From assembly GCA_043553855.1 (NCBI GenBank), contig CP121336.1, positions 186,001-250,000 of the forward strand: a stretch of 64,000 bases of DNA, written 5' to 3'. This document shows positions 16,710-25,464 of this stretch, in pieces. The translations under genes were made by a program, and so were the position numbers. The notes under the pieces are model-generated. The model searched no databases. It had not been told where the DNA came from and saw nothing but the letters and a program-made list of their open reading frames with translations. Within the stretch, counting starts at the first letter, position 1, and every line of letters starts with the position of its first letter. Source of the stretch: JAUIAS01 sp030425395 (GTDB taxonomy: Bacteria > Pseudomonadota > Alphaproteobacteria > Rhodobacterales > Rhodobacteraceae).

Positions 16710-16906
16710 CGGTTACTCCTCCCGATATTTGGTCCATGCGGGACATCCCGCGGCAACACCGGATTCGGTGCGCTGGCCAGAGTGAAGCGACACGGGCCGC
16801 GCTTCTCAACAGTTTGTGAGGGCTGCCGATGACGTTCCGATTTCACCCATAAATTCAGCGTATTGCGGATATTTGCGGCATAAGGCGTGCGGGGGGAGGA
16901 AAATTT

Positions 16907-16957
16907 TGTGCGAAATTCCACACGGGGGAAGTTACGCATTGTGCGGAAATCCGCACA
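16907..16957 (-). promoter_or_regulatory. Tandem palindromic sites, likely DctD binding sites
   Basis: Two 18-nt inverted repeats: TGTGCGAAATTCCACACG (16907-16924) and TGTGCGGAAATCCGCACA (16940-16957). The second has perfect 8-nt arms. Their centres are 33 nt apart, about three helical turns, and about 200-240 nt upstream of the dctP start. This arrangement suits two dimers of an NtrC-family regulator. The rest of the 361-nt gap 16710-17070 holds no gene. Confidence 0.65.
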
Positions 16958-17070
16958 GTATCCAGCGAATCACCGTCAGGCACCGACGTTCATGATTCGC
17001 GCCGCTCTTTTGTGGCCCATTCATCAATCGACATCGGCCCGACAAGTTCCGCGCCGCAATGCAGCCGAAA

Positions 17071-18303
17071 TCAGCGGAAATCCTCGGGCTTGAGCCCGTA
17101 TTTCGCCAGCTTGTCATAAAACGTCTTGCGCGGCAGTTTCAGCGCCTTGGCCGCGTCCGAGGCGCGCCCGTTGTGACGCCCCAGCGCCGATACCAGCAAG
17201 GACCGCTCGACCCGGGCCATCTGCTCGACAAGCCCGAGCCCGTCATCGGGATCCGCATCCTCGGGCATGCCCAAAACGAAACGCATTGCCGCGCTCATCA
17301 GCGACCGGGCATTGCCCGGCCAATCCTGCGCCATCAAGCCTGCCAGATGTCCCGGTGACAGTTCCGGGACAGGAATGCCCGACTGCTCTGCGGCTTGGGC
17401 CACGTAATGGCGATAGAGCACCGGGATATCTTCGGGCCGTTCGGCAAGCGCCGGAATGCGGACCGTCATCACCTGCAGTCTGTAATACAGATCCTGAACG
17501 ATCCACTCCTCTGCGCCCGCCTGATCGGGATCGGCGGTGCTGCCTGCAATGACCCGCACATCGCGACCCTGTTCCAAAACCTCGGCCAGAGCGAATTGCG
17601 TATCCGCAGGCATCCTGTCCACCTGATCCAGAAACAGGCTGCCACCGGTGCTGGCGCGCAGGGCGTCGGCAAGGGCGGTTCGATCCAGCCCGCTGGCTGA
17701 GCGTTTCTCAAACGGGCCCTTGGCGCGGGCCGAACACAGGTGGATCACCTCGGCCACCTTGGAAACACCGGTTCCGGGCGCGCCTGAGACCAGAACTTCT
17801 GTGTCGGTCAGAGCCACGCGGCGCACCCGCGCGCGCAAGCCTTCGGCCAGATCGGACACACCATAGATCAGCCGCGCCGCAGGATCACCTGCTTCGGCGC
17901 GCGCGCGATCGGCACGCGCCGCAAGAACCGCCTTCCGGGCAGCGATCGCCCGCCCGAGCACCCGCAACAGATCATCGGGCGCACAGGGTTTTTCGAGAAA
18001 ATCAAAGGCCCCCTTTTCCATCGCGGAAACCGCCATGGGAATATCGCCTTCCCCGGTGAGCAGGATGACCGGCAATTCGTCATCGACCGCCCGGACATGG
18101 GCCAGAAGGTGAAACCCGTCCCGCCCCGGCATGCGAATGTCCGACAGGATCACGCCAGCAAAATCGCGGGTCACATGATCGCGGGCAACCACAAACGACC
18201 CCGCAGCGATCGGCGCGTGATCGGCCAGTTGCAACGTCTGCACCAGCGCATCGCGCACGGCGGCATCGTCATCCACGATCAGAACCTTGGGACGTTGCAT
18301 CAT
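17071..18303 (-). CDS. dctD: DctD-like response regulator with degenerate AAA+ domain
   Basis: A 410-residue NtrC-family layout: receiver (phospho-Asp 55, Lys 105), AAA+ domain (about 145-365) and Fis-type helix-turn-helix (about 375-405). The AAA+ part is unusual. Walker A reads G-A-P-G-T-G-V-S (174-181) with Val in place of the essential Lys. Walker B has Asp-Gln rather than Asp-Glu (226-227). The segment carrying the GAFTGA loop is missing: about 20 residues are lost between Gly-Pro-Phe (196-198) and Gly-Gly-Ser-Leu-Phe-Leu-Asp (220-226). The known chemistry of sigma-54 activation needs these parts, so this protein probably acts with another sigma factor. Its start overlaps the dctB stop (ATGATG). 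Confidence 0.88.
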   Translation of the reverse strand: MMQRPKVLIVDDDAAVRDALVQTLQLADHAPIAAGSFVVARDHVTRDFAGVILSDIRMPGRDGFHLLAHVRAVDDELPVILLTGEGDIPMAVSAMEKGAFDFLEKPCAPDDLLRVLGRAIAARKAVLAARADRARAEAGDPAARLIYGVSDLAEGLRARVRRVALTDTEVLVSGAPGTGVSKVAEVIHLCSARAKGPFEKRSASGLDRTALADALRASTGGSLFLDQVDRMPADTQFALAEVLEQGRDVRVIAGSTADPDQAGAEEWIVQDLYYRLQVMTVRIPALAERPEDIPVLYRHYVAQAAEQSGIPVPELSPGHLAGLMAQDWPGNARSLMSAAMRFVLGMPEDADPDDGLGLVEQMARVERSLLVSALGRHNGRASDAAKALKLPRKTFYDKLAKYGLKPEDFR

Positions 18304-20054
18304 TCAGCGGCGTCTTTCTCTTGCCATTGGGCCAGTTGCACCGAAAACACCGCGCCCCCTTCTGCACGGTTGCGGCCCCGGATCGCACCCCCAAAACTTT
18401 GCACCAGACCATAAGAAATCGAAAGCCCCAGCCCCATTCCTTCCGAGGCCCCCACTTCCTTGGTGGTATAGAAGGGATCGAATATCTTTTCCGGCTCGTC
18501 AATACCCGGTCCGGTGTCGGAGACATCCACAATGACGGTCGGGCCTGTGCAGTGCACGGAAATGGTGATGTTTGGATCGGCACTCATTGCCATCGCATCC
18601 GCGGCGTTGTTGATCAGGTTCACAAAAACCTGCGACAGGCGCACCTCGCCCCCCTGCACCCAGATTGCCCTGTCTGGCCGCGTCCAATGCAAGGCAACGC
18701 CGTCCTGGTCCAAACGCGTCTGGGTGAGTTCAACCGCCACTTCCAGTGTCTTGACGATATCCACGCGAGACGCCGGTTCGCTTTCCTGTCTGGCAAAGGC
18801 GCGAAGGTTGCGGATGATCCGGGCCATGCGACGGGCCAGATCTGCGATACGCCCCAGATTACCCGCCGCCACATCCACCTGGCCCCGGTCAATGAATTGC
18901 CGTGCGTTATCGGCAAATGACTGGATCGCCATCAACGGCTGATTCAGCTCATGGCTGATACCCGCGCTCATCTGGCCCAGCGCGGTCAGCTTACCGGCCT
19001 GCACCAAATCCGCCTGGGCGCGCTTCAACGCGGCCTCGGCCTCCTGACGTTCGGCCACCTCTCGGCGCAGGGCCTTGTTGGTCTGCGACAGCGCACGCGT
19101 GCGTTCTGCCACACGGGTTTCAAGGACGGCATTCGCGCGCGCCAGCGTGCGGCGGCGTTCCGTCGCCAGAAACAGAATGGCCCCGAAAGCCAACACGATC
19201 GCCGCAACCATCGCTGCCTGCAAGGTCGCCAGCCGCCGTGCCGGTGCCACGTCCAGCAATACCTCGCCCGTCATTCCGATCACCGGCAGGGGCCGCACAA
19301 GATGCAAGGCGCGCCTTGGCAGATACGGGCCCCAATCCATGGTCCATATCTCGTGGCCTGCGATACGATTGACCTCGGCCTGTCGCCCCTCGCCCACCGG
19401 GGCCACCGCGGGTCCGTCATCGGTTTTGCGCCAGCCCAGAATTTCGGAGCGGTTGGATATGAATACCTCCCCCTCCGCATCCGTGAAGTAGACGGCGGGA
19501 ACGCTGCCCGACCACGTTTGTTCGACCGCTTCGACATCCACAGCCACAACCAAGGCGCCCCGCACCCGTCCATCAGCGCCAAACGCCGGTGCCGCATAAT
19601 AGTAGGCGCGGCGATCCAAAGGGCGCTTGATGCCGAATTCGCTCCCCAATGCGCCATGCATGGCGCGCTCAAAATGTCGGGTTTGGGCCAACCCCGTGAC
19701 GGAAAACCCGTGCGCCGCCGCCAGAACCGTTCCGAAGCGATCCGCGAACAGAAGATCCAGCGCCCCGGTCCGATCCGCAACCCGCAGCATCAACCGCGCC
19801 GCCGCCGCACGCCGGTCGGTTGTGGACAGATCCTCCATCGCTGGATGATCCGCCATCATCACTGCGAGTTCCTGATAGCGTTGCAAACGGGTGCTGAGAC
19901 GATCCCCCGCTAACATCAGGTCCGCCTCTGCCTGCCCCGCCAGCCGGTCAAGCGCCGCGCGGTATCCGACCTGCCACACGATCGTAGACAGCCCGAGAAC
20001 GCAAAGCGTTAATCCGGCGATCACTGCGCCACGGGAAAGGATCAACCGGTTCAT
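18300..20054 (-). CDS. dctB: DctB-like sensor histidine kinase
   Basis: A 584-residue kinase. TM1 is at about 8-28 and TM2 at about 277-297, flanking a periplasmic tandem-PAS (dCache) sensor of ~245 residues with Arg-Ala-Tyr-Tyr-Tyr-Ala-Ala-Pro near 149-156, as in DctB dicarboxylate pockets. A coiled-coil linker (305-350) leads to the HisKA box with His 368 in Ile-Ser-His-Glu-Leu-Asn-Gln-Pro-Leu, then an HATPase with Asp-Thr-Gly-Pro-Gly-Ile and Gly-Met-Gly-Leu-Gly-Leu. It likely senses external dicarboxylates and phosphorylates the adjacent DctD-like regulator. The two genes overlap by 4 nt. Confidence 0.92.
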   Translation of the reverse strand: MNRLILSRGAVIAGLTLCVLGLSTIVWQVGYRAALDRLAGQAEADLMLAGDRLSTRLQRYQELAVMMADHPAMEDLSTTDRRAAAARLMLRVADRTGALDLLFADRFGTVLAAAHGFSVTGLAQTRHFERAMHGALGSEFGIKRPLDRRAYYYAAPAFGADGRVRGALVVAVDVEAVEQTWSGSVPAVYFTDAEGEVFISNRSEILGWRKTDDGPAVAPVGEGRQAEVNRIAGHEIWTMDWGPYLPRRALHLVRPLPVIGMTGEVLLDVAPARRLATLQAAMVAAIVLAFGAILFLATERRRTLARANAVLETRVAERTRALSQTNKALRREVAERQEAEAALKRAQADLVQAGKLTALGQMSAGISHELNQPLMAIQSFADNARQFIDRGQVDVAAGNLGRIADLARRMARIIRNLRAFARQESEPASRVDIVKTLEVAVELTQTRLDQDGVALHWTRPDRAIWVQGGEVRLSQVFVNLINNAADAMAMSADPNITISVHCTGPTVIVDVSDTGPGIDEPEKIFDPFYTTKEVGASEGMGLGLSISYGLVQSFGGAIRGRNRAEGGAVFSVQLAQWQEKDAAE

Positions 20055-20190
20055 GGCGTAATCCTACCAAAGCCGCGTCCCGCTTGACCAGAGCCCCGGT
20101 CCATCAGGGACAGGCGACGCGCGTCATTTTCTTTCATATGTCACGGTGCCCTGCATGAGGGAAAGAACCACCCCCAACTGTGGCGGCCCT

Positions 20191-20652
20191 TCAAATCGGC
20201 AACATCGTCGTCGACTTGATCTCCTCCATCGACAAAAGCGCGGTCACATTGTGCACCCGAACTTCGGCGATCAGGGCTTGGTAAAAGGCGTCGTAGGCGC
20301 GCGCGTTCCTGACCCGCACCTTAAGGATATAGTCGATATCCCCGGCAAGCCGGTGGGCTTCCTGCACTTCGGGCCGGTCCTGCAGCGCCTTGAGAAACTT
20401 TCGCTGCCATTCGGCCTCATGCTCAGACGTGCGGATCAACACAAAGAAGCAAGCCTCGATCCCAAGCGCCTCGGCGTCCAGAATAACGGTTTGCTGGCCG
20501 ATGATTCCTGCCTCGCGCATTTTGCGAATCCGGTTCCAGACGGGTGTCTTGGAACTGCCCACGGTCTTGGCAATTTCGTCCAGAGACCGGCTTGCGTCCT
20601 CCTGAAGGAGAGACAGGATTTTTCGATCCGTTTCATCTATCCGCGCTGCCAT
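20191..20652 (-). CDS. Lrp/AsnC-family transcriptional regulator
   Basis: A 153-residue Lrp protein: N-terminal winged helix (Ile-Asp-Glu-Thr-Asp-Arg-Lys-Ile-Leu then Lys-Thr-Pro-Val-Trp-Asn-Arg-Ile-Arg) and C-terminal RAM ligand domain (Ala-Gly-Asp-Ile-Asp-Tyr-Ile-Leu-Lys-Val). It is transcribed divergently from the siroheme/sulfite reduction operon, a layout also common for a Cys-responsive Lrp regulator of these genes. A 15-bp palindrome between them is a candidate operator. The effector is unknown. Confidence 0.92.
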   Translation of the reverse strand: MAARIDETDRKILSLLQEDASRSLDEIAKTVGSSKTPVWNRIRKMREAGIIGQQTVILDAEALGIEACFFVLIRTSEHEAEWQRKFLKALQDRPEVQEAHRLAGDIDYILKVRVRNARAYDAFYQALIAEVRVHNVTALLSMEEIKSTTMLPI

Positions 20653-20743
20653 TCCGTGAATTTCCTTTTCGCGAGATCAACTTGCCTTGGCGGGAGGAAT
20701 AACAGAACAGTTTCCCTTTTTGAATGCTTGATATGGCTATTAT

Positions 20744-20758
20744 TGGAATTTTGTTCCA
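20744..20758 (+). promoter_or_regulatory. Candidate Lrp-type operator before cysG
   Basis: TGGAATTTTGTTCCA is a perfect 5-bp-arm palindrome with an AT-rich centre, the general form of Lrp/AsnC sites. It lies 48 nt upstream of the cysG start, in the divergent gap. Confidence 0.45.
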
Positions 20759-20806
20759 TTTTTCTGCCAATGATTGATGATCTCGCAGCCAAAAAGGAAC
20801 AAGACG

Positions 20807-22207
20807 ATGCGGCATTTCCCGATATTCGTGGCCCTCGAATACCGCAACGTCGTGGTGTCTGGCGGAGGTGACGCAGCACTTGCCAAGTTACGTTTATTGT
20901 TGCGCACCAAAGCGGCCATCACAGTCTATGCACCCGATCCCGCCCCCGATATCGCCAGTTGGGCCGATACAGGGTGTCTGACGCTTGTCCCGCGCCAGTT
21001 GCGGGCCGGAGATGTGCACGGAGCCGTGCTATTCTATGCCGCCGATGAAGATGCCGCCGAAGATGCCCGCACCGCTGCCATAGCCAACCGCGAAGGGGCT
21101 TTGGTGAACATCGTCGACAATCTGAATGACAGCGCGTTCATCACTCCTGCGATCGTGGACCGCGATCCTGTCACCGTCGCCATCGGCACCGAAGGCGCCG
21201 CACCGGTTCTGGCCCGCGCCATCAAGGCCGAACTCGAGGCGCGCCTGCCGTCCACGCTCGGTCTGTTGGCACGTATCGGGCAATCATTTCGGCATCTGGC
21301 CGACGCGCTGCCTCTGGGCCGGGCACGCCGGGATTTCTGGTCGGACTATTACTTCAAGACCGGACCACGCGCGGCGCACGATGGTGCCGACGCATTGCGT
21401 CCGGCGCTTGACGCCTTGCTCAACGACCACTTGTGCCGCAAGCCGCGCGACGGGCACGTCAGCTTTGTCGGGGCGGGTCCGGGCGCGCCCGATCTCCTGA
21501 CCCTGCGCGCGCGGCGTCTGTTGGACGAGGCCGATGTGGTGATCCATGACAGGCTTGTTCCACAGGCGATCCTTGATCTTGCCCGCCGCGAAGCCGTGAT
21601 GATCGACGCAGGCAAGCAAGGCTTTGGCCCTGCAATGTTACAAACAGAAATCAACGCGCTGATTGTGGCCCATGTCGAAAAAGGCGCGCAGGTCGTGCGA
21701 TTGAAATCCGGCGATCCCACGGTGTTCGGGCGTCTGGACGAAGAACTGGACGCCGTGACCGCGGCCGGACAATCCTATGACATCGTGCCGGGCCTCACGG
21801 CGGCCTCCGCAGCGGTGGCAGCCATCGGTCAAAGCCTGACCAGACGCGGACGCAATGCGTCGGTGCGGTTTCTGACCGGGCACGACATGAAAGGCTTTGC
21901 CGATCACGACTGGGCCGCGCTATCGCGTCCCGGCGAGGTGGCGGCCGTGTATATGGGACGTAAGGCGGCCCGGTTCATTCAGGGCCGGATGCTCATGCAC
22001 GGGGCCGACCGCGCGACCCCGGTGACGCTGGTGGAAAATGCCTCGCGCCCCGATCAACGCATCATTGCAACAACGCTGGCCAGATTGGCCGATGACGTGG
22101 CCAAAGCCGCGCCGCACGGTCCGGTGCTGACGCTTATGGGGCTCGCCCCGCGCGCGGCTGCGGCCACACTTTCCGATACCCGCGAACCCCGACAGGAGGC
22201 TTACTGA
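20807..22207 (+). CDS. cysG: Siroheme synthase (trifunctional CysG)
   Basis: A 466-residue fusion. Residues about 1-200 are the NAD-dependent precorrin-2 dehydrogenase/ferrochelatase: a dinucleotide fold with Val-Val-Ser-Gly-Gly-Gly-Asp-Ala-Ala-Leu and Asn-Asp-Ser-Ala-Phe-Ile-Thr-Pro-Ala. Residues about 215-455 are uroporphyrinogen-III methyltransferase: Phe-Val-Gly-Ala-Gly-Pro-Gly-Ala-Pro-Asp-Leu-Leu-Thr and Leu-Lys-Ser-Gly-Asp-Pro. It makes siroheme for the sulfite reductase encoded 320 nt downstream. ATG 20807 with AAGGAA upstream is chosen over in-frame upstream codons. Its stop overlaps the next start (TGATG). Confidence 0.95.
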   Translation: MRHFPIFVALEYRNVVVSGGGDAALAKLRLLLRTKAAITVYAPDPAPDIASWADTGCLTLVPRQLRAGDVHGAVLFYAADEDAAEDARTAAIANREGALVNIVDNLNDSAFITPAIVDRDPVTVAIGTEGAAPVLARAIKAELEARLPSTLGLLARIGQSFRHLADALPLGRARRDFWSDYYFKTGPRAAHDGADALRPALDALLNDHLCRKPRDGHVSFVGAGPGAPDLLTLRARRLLDEADVVIHDRLVPQAILDLARREAVMIDAGKQGFGPAMLQTEINALIVAHVEKGAQVVRLKSGDPTVFGRLDEELDAVTAAGQSYDIVPGLTAASAAVAAIGQSLTRRGRNASVRFLTGHDMKGFADHDWAALSRPGEVAAVYMGRKAARFIQGRMLMHGADRATPVTLVENASRPDQRIIATTLARLADDVAKAAPHGPVLTLMGLAPRAAAATLSDTREPRQEAY

Positions 22208-22506
22208 TGTCCCGACGTTTTCACCCCGGTGTGATCACCGCAAACCACCTGCTCGACGGCGATGTGGTCTATCTCGACGCGCAGGGCGGTTGGGTCCGCG
22301 ATTTGCGCAGGGCGGATCTCGTTCAGGATCCTGCCGACGCCGATCTGCGCCTGATCGAAGCTGCCGCCGACCCGTCAGTGGTCGGGGTCTATTTGGCCGA
22401 CATGCTCGCAGGCCCGGACGGCCCCGAACCCGCCCATTTCCGAGAAACCTTCCGCGCGCGCGGCCCGTCCAACCACGCCCATGGCAAGCAAGAACATCGC
22501 GCCTGA
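22207..22506 (+). CDS. DUF2849 protein
   Basis: A 99-residue protein of the DUF2849 family, typical of this position in alphaproteobacterial cys operons. It has Asn-His-Leu-Leu-Asp-Gly-Asp-Val-Val-Tyr-Leu near residue 14 and ends in a short His-containing tail. Its role is not established; the coupling (TGATG) to cysG and position before the sulfite reductase suggest an accessory part in sulfite reduction. Confidence 0.88.
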   Translation: MSRRFHPGVITANHLLDGDVVYLDAQGGWVRDLRRADLVQDPADADLRLIEAAADPSVVGVYLADMLAGPDGPEPAHFRETFRARGPSNHAHGKQEHRA

Positions 22507-22529
22507 CACGGCAAAGGAGACATCCAGAC

Positions 22530-24194
22530 ATGTACGCCTACACCGATTTTGATCGCGATTTCATCGCCAATCGCAATGCCCAGTTCCGCGCACAAGTTGA
22601 CCGTCGCATTGCCGGGGAACTGACCGAGGATGAGTTCAAGCCCCTGCGCCTGATGAATGGCCTGTATCTGCAACTGCACGCCTACATGCTGCGGGTGGCC
22701 ATTCCGTATGGCACGCTGAACAGTGCCCAGATGCGCGCATTGGCCGATATCGCGGACCGTTGGGACAAAGGGTATGGCCATTTTACCACCCGCCAGAACC
22801 TGCAATACAACTGGCCACGCCTGCGCGACGTGCCGGATATGCTGGATGCATTGGCCAAGGTTGGGCTGCACGCAATCCAGACATCCGGGAACACGGTGCG
22901 CAACGTCACAGCCGACCCCTATGCAGGAGCCGCCGCTGACGAGGTAACCGACCCCCGCCCCTATGCCGAATTGCTGCGTCAATGGTCCACCGACCACCCG
23001 GAATTCCAGTTTCTGGGACGCAAGTTCAAGATCGCGATCACCGGAGCGGACGCAGACCGCGCGGTGGTCCGCGCCCATGATATCGGCTTGCAGTTGCGCC
23101 GGGTGGATGGCGCACCGGGCGTTCGGGTTCTGATCGGCGGCGGTCTGGGACGCACCCCGATGCTGGCCAGGACCTTGCGGGACTTTCTGCCCGTAAACGA
23201 CCTGCTGCCCTATGTTGAGGCGATCCTGTCGGTTTATAACCTGCTTGGACGGCGCGACAACAAGTACAAGGCCAGGATCAAGATCCTTGTGCATGAACAC
23301 GGGCTGGACCGGGTACGGGATCTGGTCGAAGACCGCTTTGCCCGCCTGCGCGATAGCTTTGCCGGGGCGGATCGCGCCGCATTGGCGCGGATCAAGGCTG
23401 ATTTTGCTCCGCCTGCCTTCCGCGATGCACCGCTGAGCGGCTTTGACGAGGCCTACCGCGGCGACCCGGTGTTTCGCTCTTGGGTCGATACAAACACCCG
23501 TGGTCACAAGGCTGAAGGGCATGTCATCGGTGAAGTGAGCCTGAAAGCCCACGGCACAACCCCCGGCGATGCCAGCGCCGACCAGATGCGGGTACTGGCC
23601 GATCTGGCGCAACGCTATGGCTACGACGAATTGCGCATCAGCCAGGACCAAAACGTGATCCTGCCCCACCTGCACCGCGCCGATCTGCCCACGGTCCATG
23701 CCGCCCTGCGCGCCGCTGGTCTGGCAACCGCCAATATCGGGCGGATATCGGATATCGTGGCCTGCCCGGGCATGGATTACTGCGCGCTGGCTACCGCGCG
23801 GTCGATCCCCGTCGCCCAGAAAATTGCCACACGCTTTGCTGAACTGGGTCTTGAGGAGGAGATCGGTGCCATGCGCATCAAGATTTCCGGCTGCATCAAT
23901 GCCTGCGCCCACCACCATCTCGGCCATGTCGGCATCCTTGGGCTGGATCGGGCAGGCGTCGAAACCTATCAGGTCACACTGGGCGGCGACAGCACAGAAA
24001 CCGCATCCATCGGAGACCGCGCGGGCCCGGGCTTTGCCTACGACGACATCGTGCCCGCCATCGAACGTCTGATGCAGGCCTATCTGGACCTGCGCGCGTC
24101 CCGGGATGAACCATTTCTGGCCACGTTGCGCCGCATCGGGTCCGATCCCTTCCGCGCCGCGCTCTACTCACAGCCCGCGCTGGCGGCACAATAG
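22530..24194 (+). CDS. cysI: Siroheme-dependent nitrite/sulfite reductase
   Basis: A 554-residue single-chain reductase with two ferredoxin-like/NiR-SiR repeats. The [4Fe-4S]-siroheme cysteines are seen in Ala-Cys-Pro-Gly-Met-Asp-Tyr-Cys (near 412-419) and Ser-Gly-Cys-Ile-Asn-Ala-Cys (near 452-458). The active-site basic residues are in Gly-His-Phe-Thr-Thr-Arg-Gln-Asn. It reduces sulfite to sulfide in six electron steps, probably from ferredoxin. Placement with cysG and cysH favours sulfite over nitrite. AAAGGAGA precedes ATG 22530. Confidence 0.93.
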   Translation: MYAYTDFDRDFIANRNAQFRAQVDRRIAGELTEDEFKPLRLMNGLYLQLHAYMLRVAIPYGTLNSAQMRALADIADRWDKGYGHFTTRQNLQYNWPRLRDVPDMLDALAKVGLHAIQTSGNTVRNVTADPYAGAAADEVTDPRPYAELLRQWSTDHPEFQFLGRKFKIAITGADADRAVVRAHDIGLQLRRVDGAPGVRVLIGGGLGRTPMLARTLRDFLPVNDLLPYVEAILSVYNLLGRRDNKYKARIKILVHEHGLDRVRDLVEDRFARLRDSFAGADRAALARIKADFAPPAFRDAPLSGFDEAYRGDPVFRSWVDTNTRGHKAEGHVIGEVSLKAHGTTPGDASADQMRVLADLAQRYGYDELRISQDQNVILPHLHRADLPTVHAALRAAGLATANIGRISDIVACPGMDYCALATARSIPVAQKIATRFAELGLEEEIGAMRIKISGCINACAHHHLGHVGILGLDRAGVETYQVTLGGDSTETASIGDRAGPGFAYDDIVPAIERLMQAYLDLRASRDEPFLATLRRIGSDPFRAALYSQPALAAQ

Positions 24195-24204
24195 GATCGC
24201 AGAC

Positions 24205-24975
24205 ATGCTTCTTCTGGCCAAAAATACTCTCGCCGAAGGCGTCCCTGCACCAACCAATGGCGTGGCGCTGGCACGCCGCGTCGCCGCCCTCAACACCCGC
24301 TATCGCCACCATGCTGCAACAGATGTCATGGCCGGCGCGCTGCGCAATGTGGGACAGGTGGCGCTGGTATCGTCCTTCGGCGCGGAATCTGTTGTGCTCT
24401 TGCATATGCTGGCGCTGATCGACCGGGCCGCACCGGTCCTGTTTGTCGATACCGGGATGCTGTTTACCGAAACGCTGGTTTACCAGACCGAGGTCGCCGA
24501 ACGCCTTGGGCTGACCGGGGTGCGCATCCTCCGCGCCACCGACACGAACCAGCGCGATCCCGACGGGACTTTGCACAACACCGATCCAGATGCCTGCTGC
24601 GCCCTTCGCAAGACCGCCCCCTTGCAAAAGGCGCTGGCCGGGTTTGACGGCTGGATTACCGGACGCAAGCGTTTCCAGGCAGGCACCCGGGCCGCGCTGG
24701 ACTTCTTTGAAGTTGAGCCCGGAACAGGCCGGATCAAGATCAATCCGCTGGCTCATTGGGCCCCGGAAGACGTGCGCAGCTACATGGATGAAAACCGCCT
24801 GCCCCGTCACCCGATGGTGGCGCGCGGGTATCCGTCAATCGGTTGCGCGCCCTGCACCACGCCCATCGCCCCCGGAGAAGATCCCCGCGCGGGACGCTGG
24901 CGTGGGGCCGCCAAGCAGGAATGCGGCATTCACTTTCTCAACGGGCGCGCCATGCGCCAAGGAGACGACACATGA
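24205..24975 (+). CDS. cysH: Adenylyl/phosphoadenylyl-sulfate reductase
   Basis: A 256-residue CysH. It has the PP-loop Ser-Ser-Phe-Gly-Ala-Glu-Ser, the iron-sulfur cysteine pairs Asp-Ala-Cys-Cys-Ala-Leu-Arg-Lys and Gly-Cys-Ala-Pro-Cys-Thr, and the catalytic Cys in Glu-Cys-Gly-Ile-His. The paired cysteines indicate the [4Fe-4S] type that normally uses APS. The first codons after ATG (24208-24229) are a 22-nt copy of an intergenic repeat, and the N-terminal ~18 residues look non-native. The stop overlaps the DUF934 start (ATGA). Confidence 0.93.
   Translation: MLLLAKNTLAEGVPAPTNGVALARRVAALNTRYRHHAATDVMAGALRNVGQVALVSSFGAESVVLLHMLALIDRAAPVLFVDTGMLFTETLVYQTEVAERLGLTGVRILRATDTNQRDPDGTLHNTDPDACCALRKTAPLQKALAGFDGWITGRKRFQAGTRAALDFFEVEPGTGRIKINPLAHWAPEDVRSYMDENRLPRHPMVARGYPSIGCAPCTTPIAPGEDPRAGRWRGAAKQECGIHFLNGRAMRQGDDT
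24208..24229 (+). repeat. Dispersed repeat core forming the start of cysH
   Basis: These 22 nt (beginning CTTCTTCTGGCC, ending AATACTC) are identical to 44240-44261, where they precede a GC hairpin between genes. Here they lie inside the coding region directly after the ATG. The hairpin part is absent. Confidence 0.8.
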
Positions 24976-25376
24976 CAATCCTCGTGACGGACACCGGTTT
25001 TGGCCCCGACGACTGGGCCCACGGGTTCGAACCCCCTTCCACCGAAAACGGTCTGCCCCGTGCGCTGGATATCGGCCCCGAGACCGATCCCGAGACCATC
25101 CCCCTGCACCCCGGCCTTGAAATGATCCGCGTCAGCTTTCCGACCTTTGCAGACGGGCGCGGTTTTGGCATCGCGCGTCTCCTGCGCCTGCGTGGGTTTT
25201 CCGGGCGGTTGCGCGCGCAGGGTCACGTTCTGGCCGATCAATTCGCGATGGCCCGCCGCGCCGGTTTTGATGAGGTCGAGATCGACGAAACCCTCGCCGC
25301 CCGTCAGCCCGAACCAAGCTGGATCGCGCGTTCGGACTGGCGATCACACGATTATCAAGCCCGCCTGCGCGGATGA
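24972..25376 (+). CDS. DUF934 protein of the sulfate-assimilation operon
   Basis: A 134-residue DUF934 protein: Val-Ser-Phe-Pro-Thr-Phe-Ala-Asp-Gly-Arg-Gly-Phe near residue 56, then Leu-Arg-Leu-Arg-Gly-Phe-x-Gly and Asp-Gln-Phe near 80-90. The family is found next to cysI/cysH in many proteobacteria and is thought to help sulfite reductase, perhaps as an oxidoreductase partner; no reaction is established. It overlaps cysH by 4 nt and is the last gene of the operon. Confidence 0.88.
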   Translation: MTILVTDTGFGPDDWAHGFEPPSTENGLPRALDIGPETDPETIPLHPGLEMIRVSFPTFADGRGFGIARLLRLRGFSGRLRAQGHVLADQFAMARRAGFDEVEIDETLAARQPEPSWIARSDWRSHDYQARLRG

Positions 25377-25403
25377 CACGCACCCGCATGATGCAAATCA
25401 AAG

Positions 25404-25431
25404 TTGACTTACAGGCACCGGTTTATATGAC
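25404..25431 (+). promoter_or_regulatory. Candidate housekeeping promoter of the ferredoxin reductase gene
   Basis: TTGACT (25404-25409), 16-nt spacer, TATGAC (25426-25431). Predicted start is about 27 nt before the GTG start codon. Confidence 0.4.
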
Positions 25432-25464
25432 CGATACCGATAGCACATGACCGAGTAGATCCCA

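Noticed and set aside
16824..16839. A sigma-54-like -24/-12 pair on the minus strand upstream of dctP (CGGAACG-N4-CGGCA)
   Set aside because: Only about 8 of 12 consensus positions match, and the adjacent DctD lacks the parts needed to activate sigma-54, so it is likely chance.
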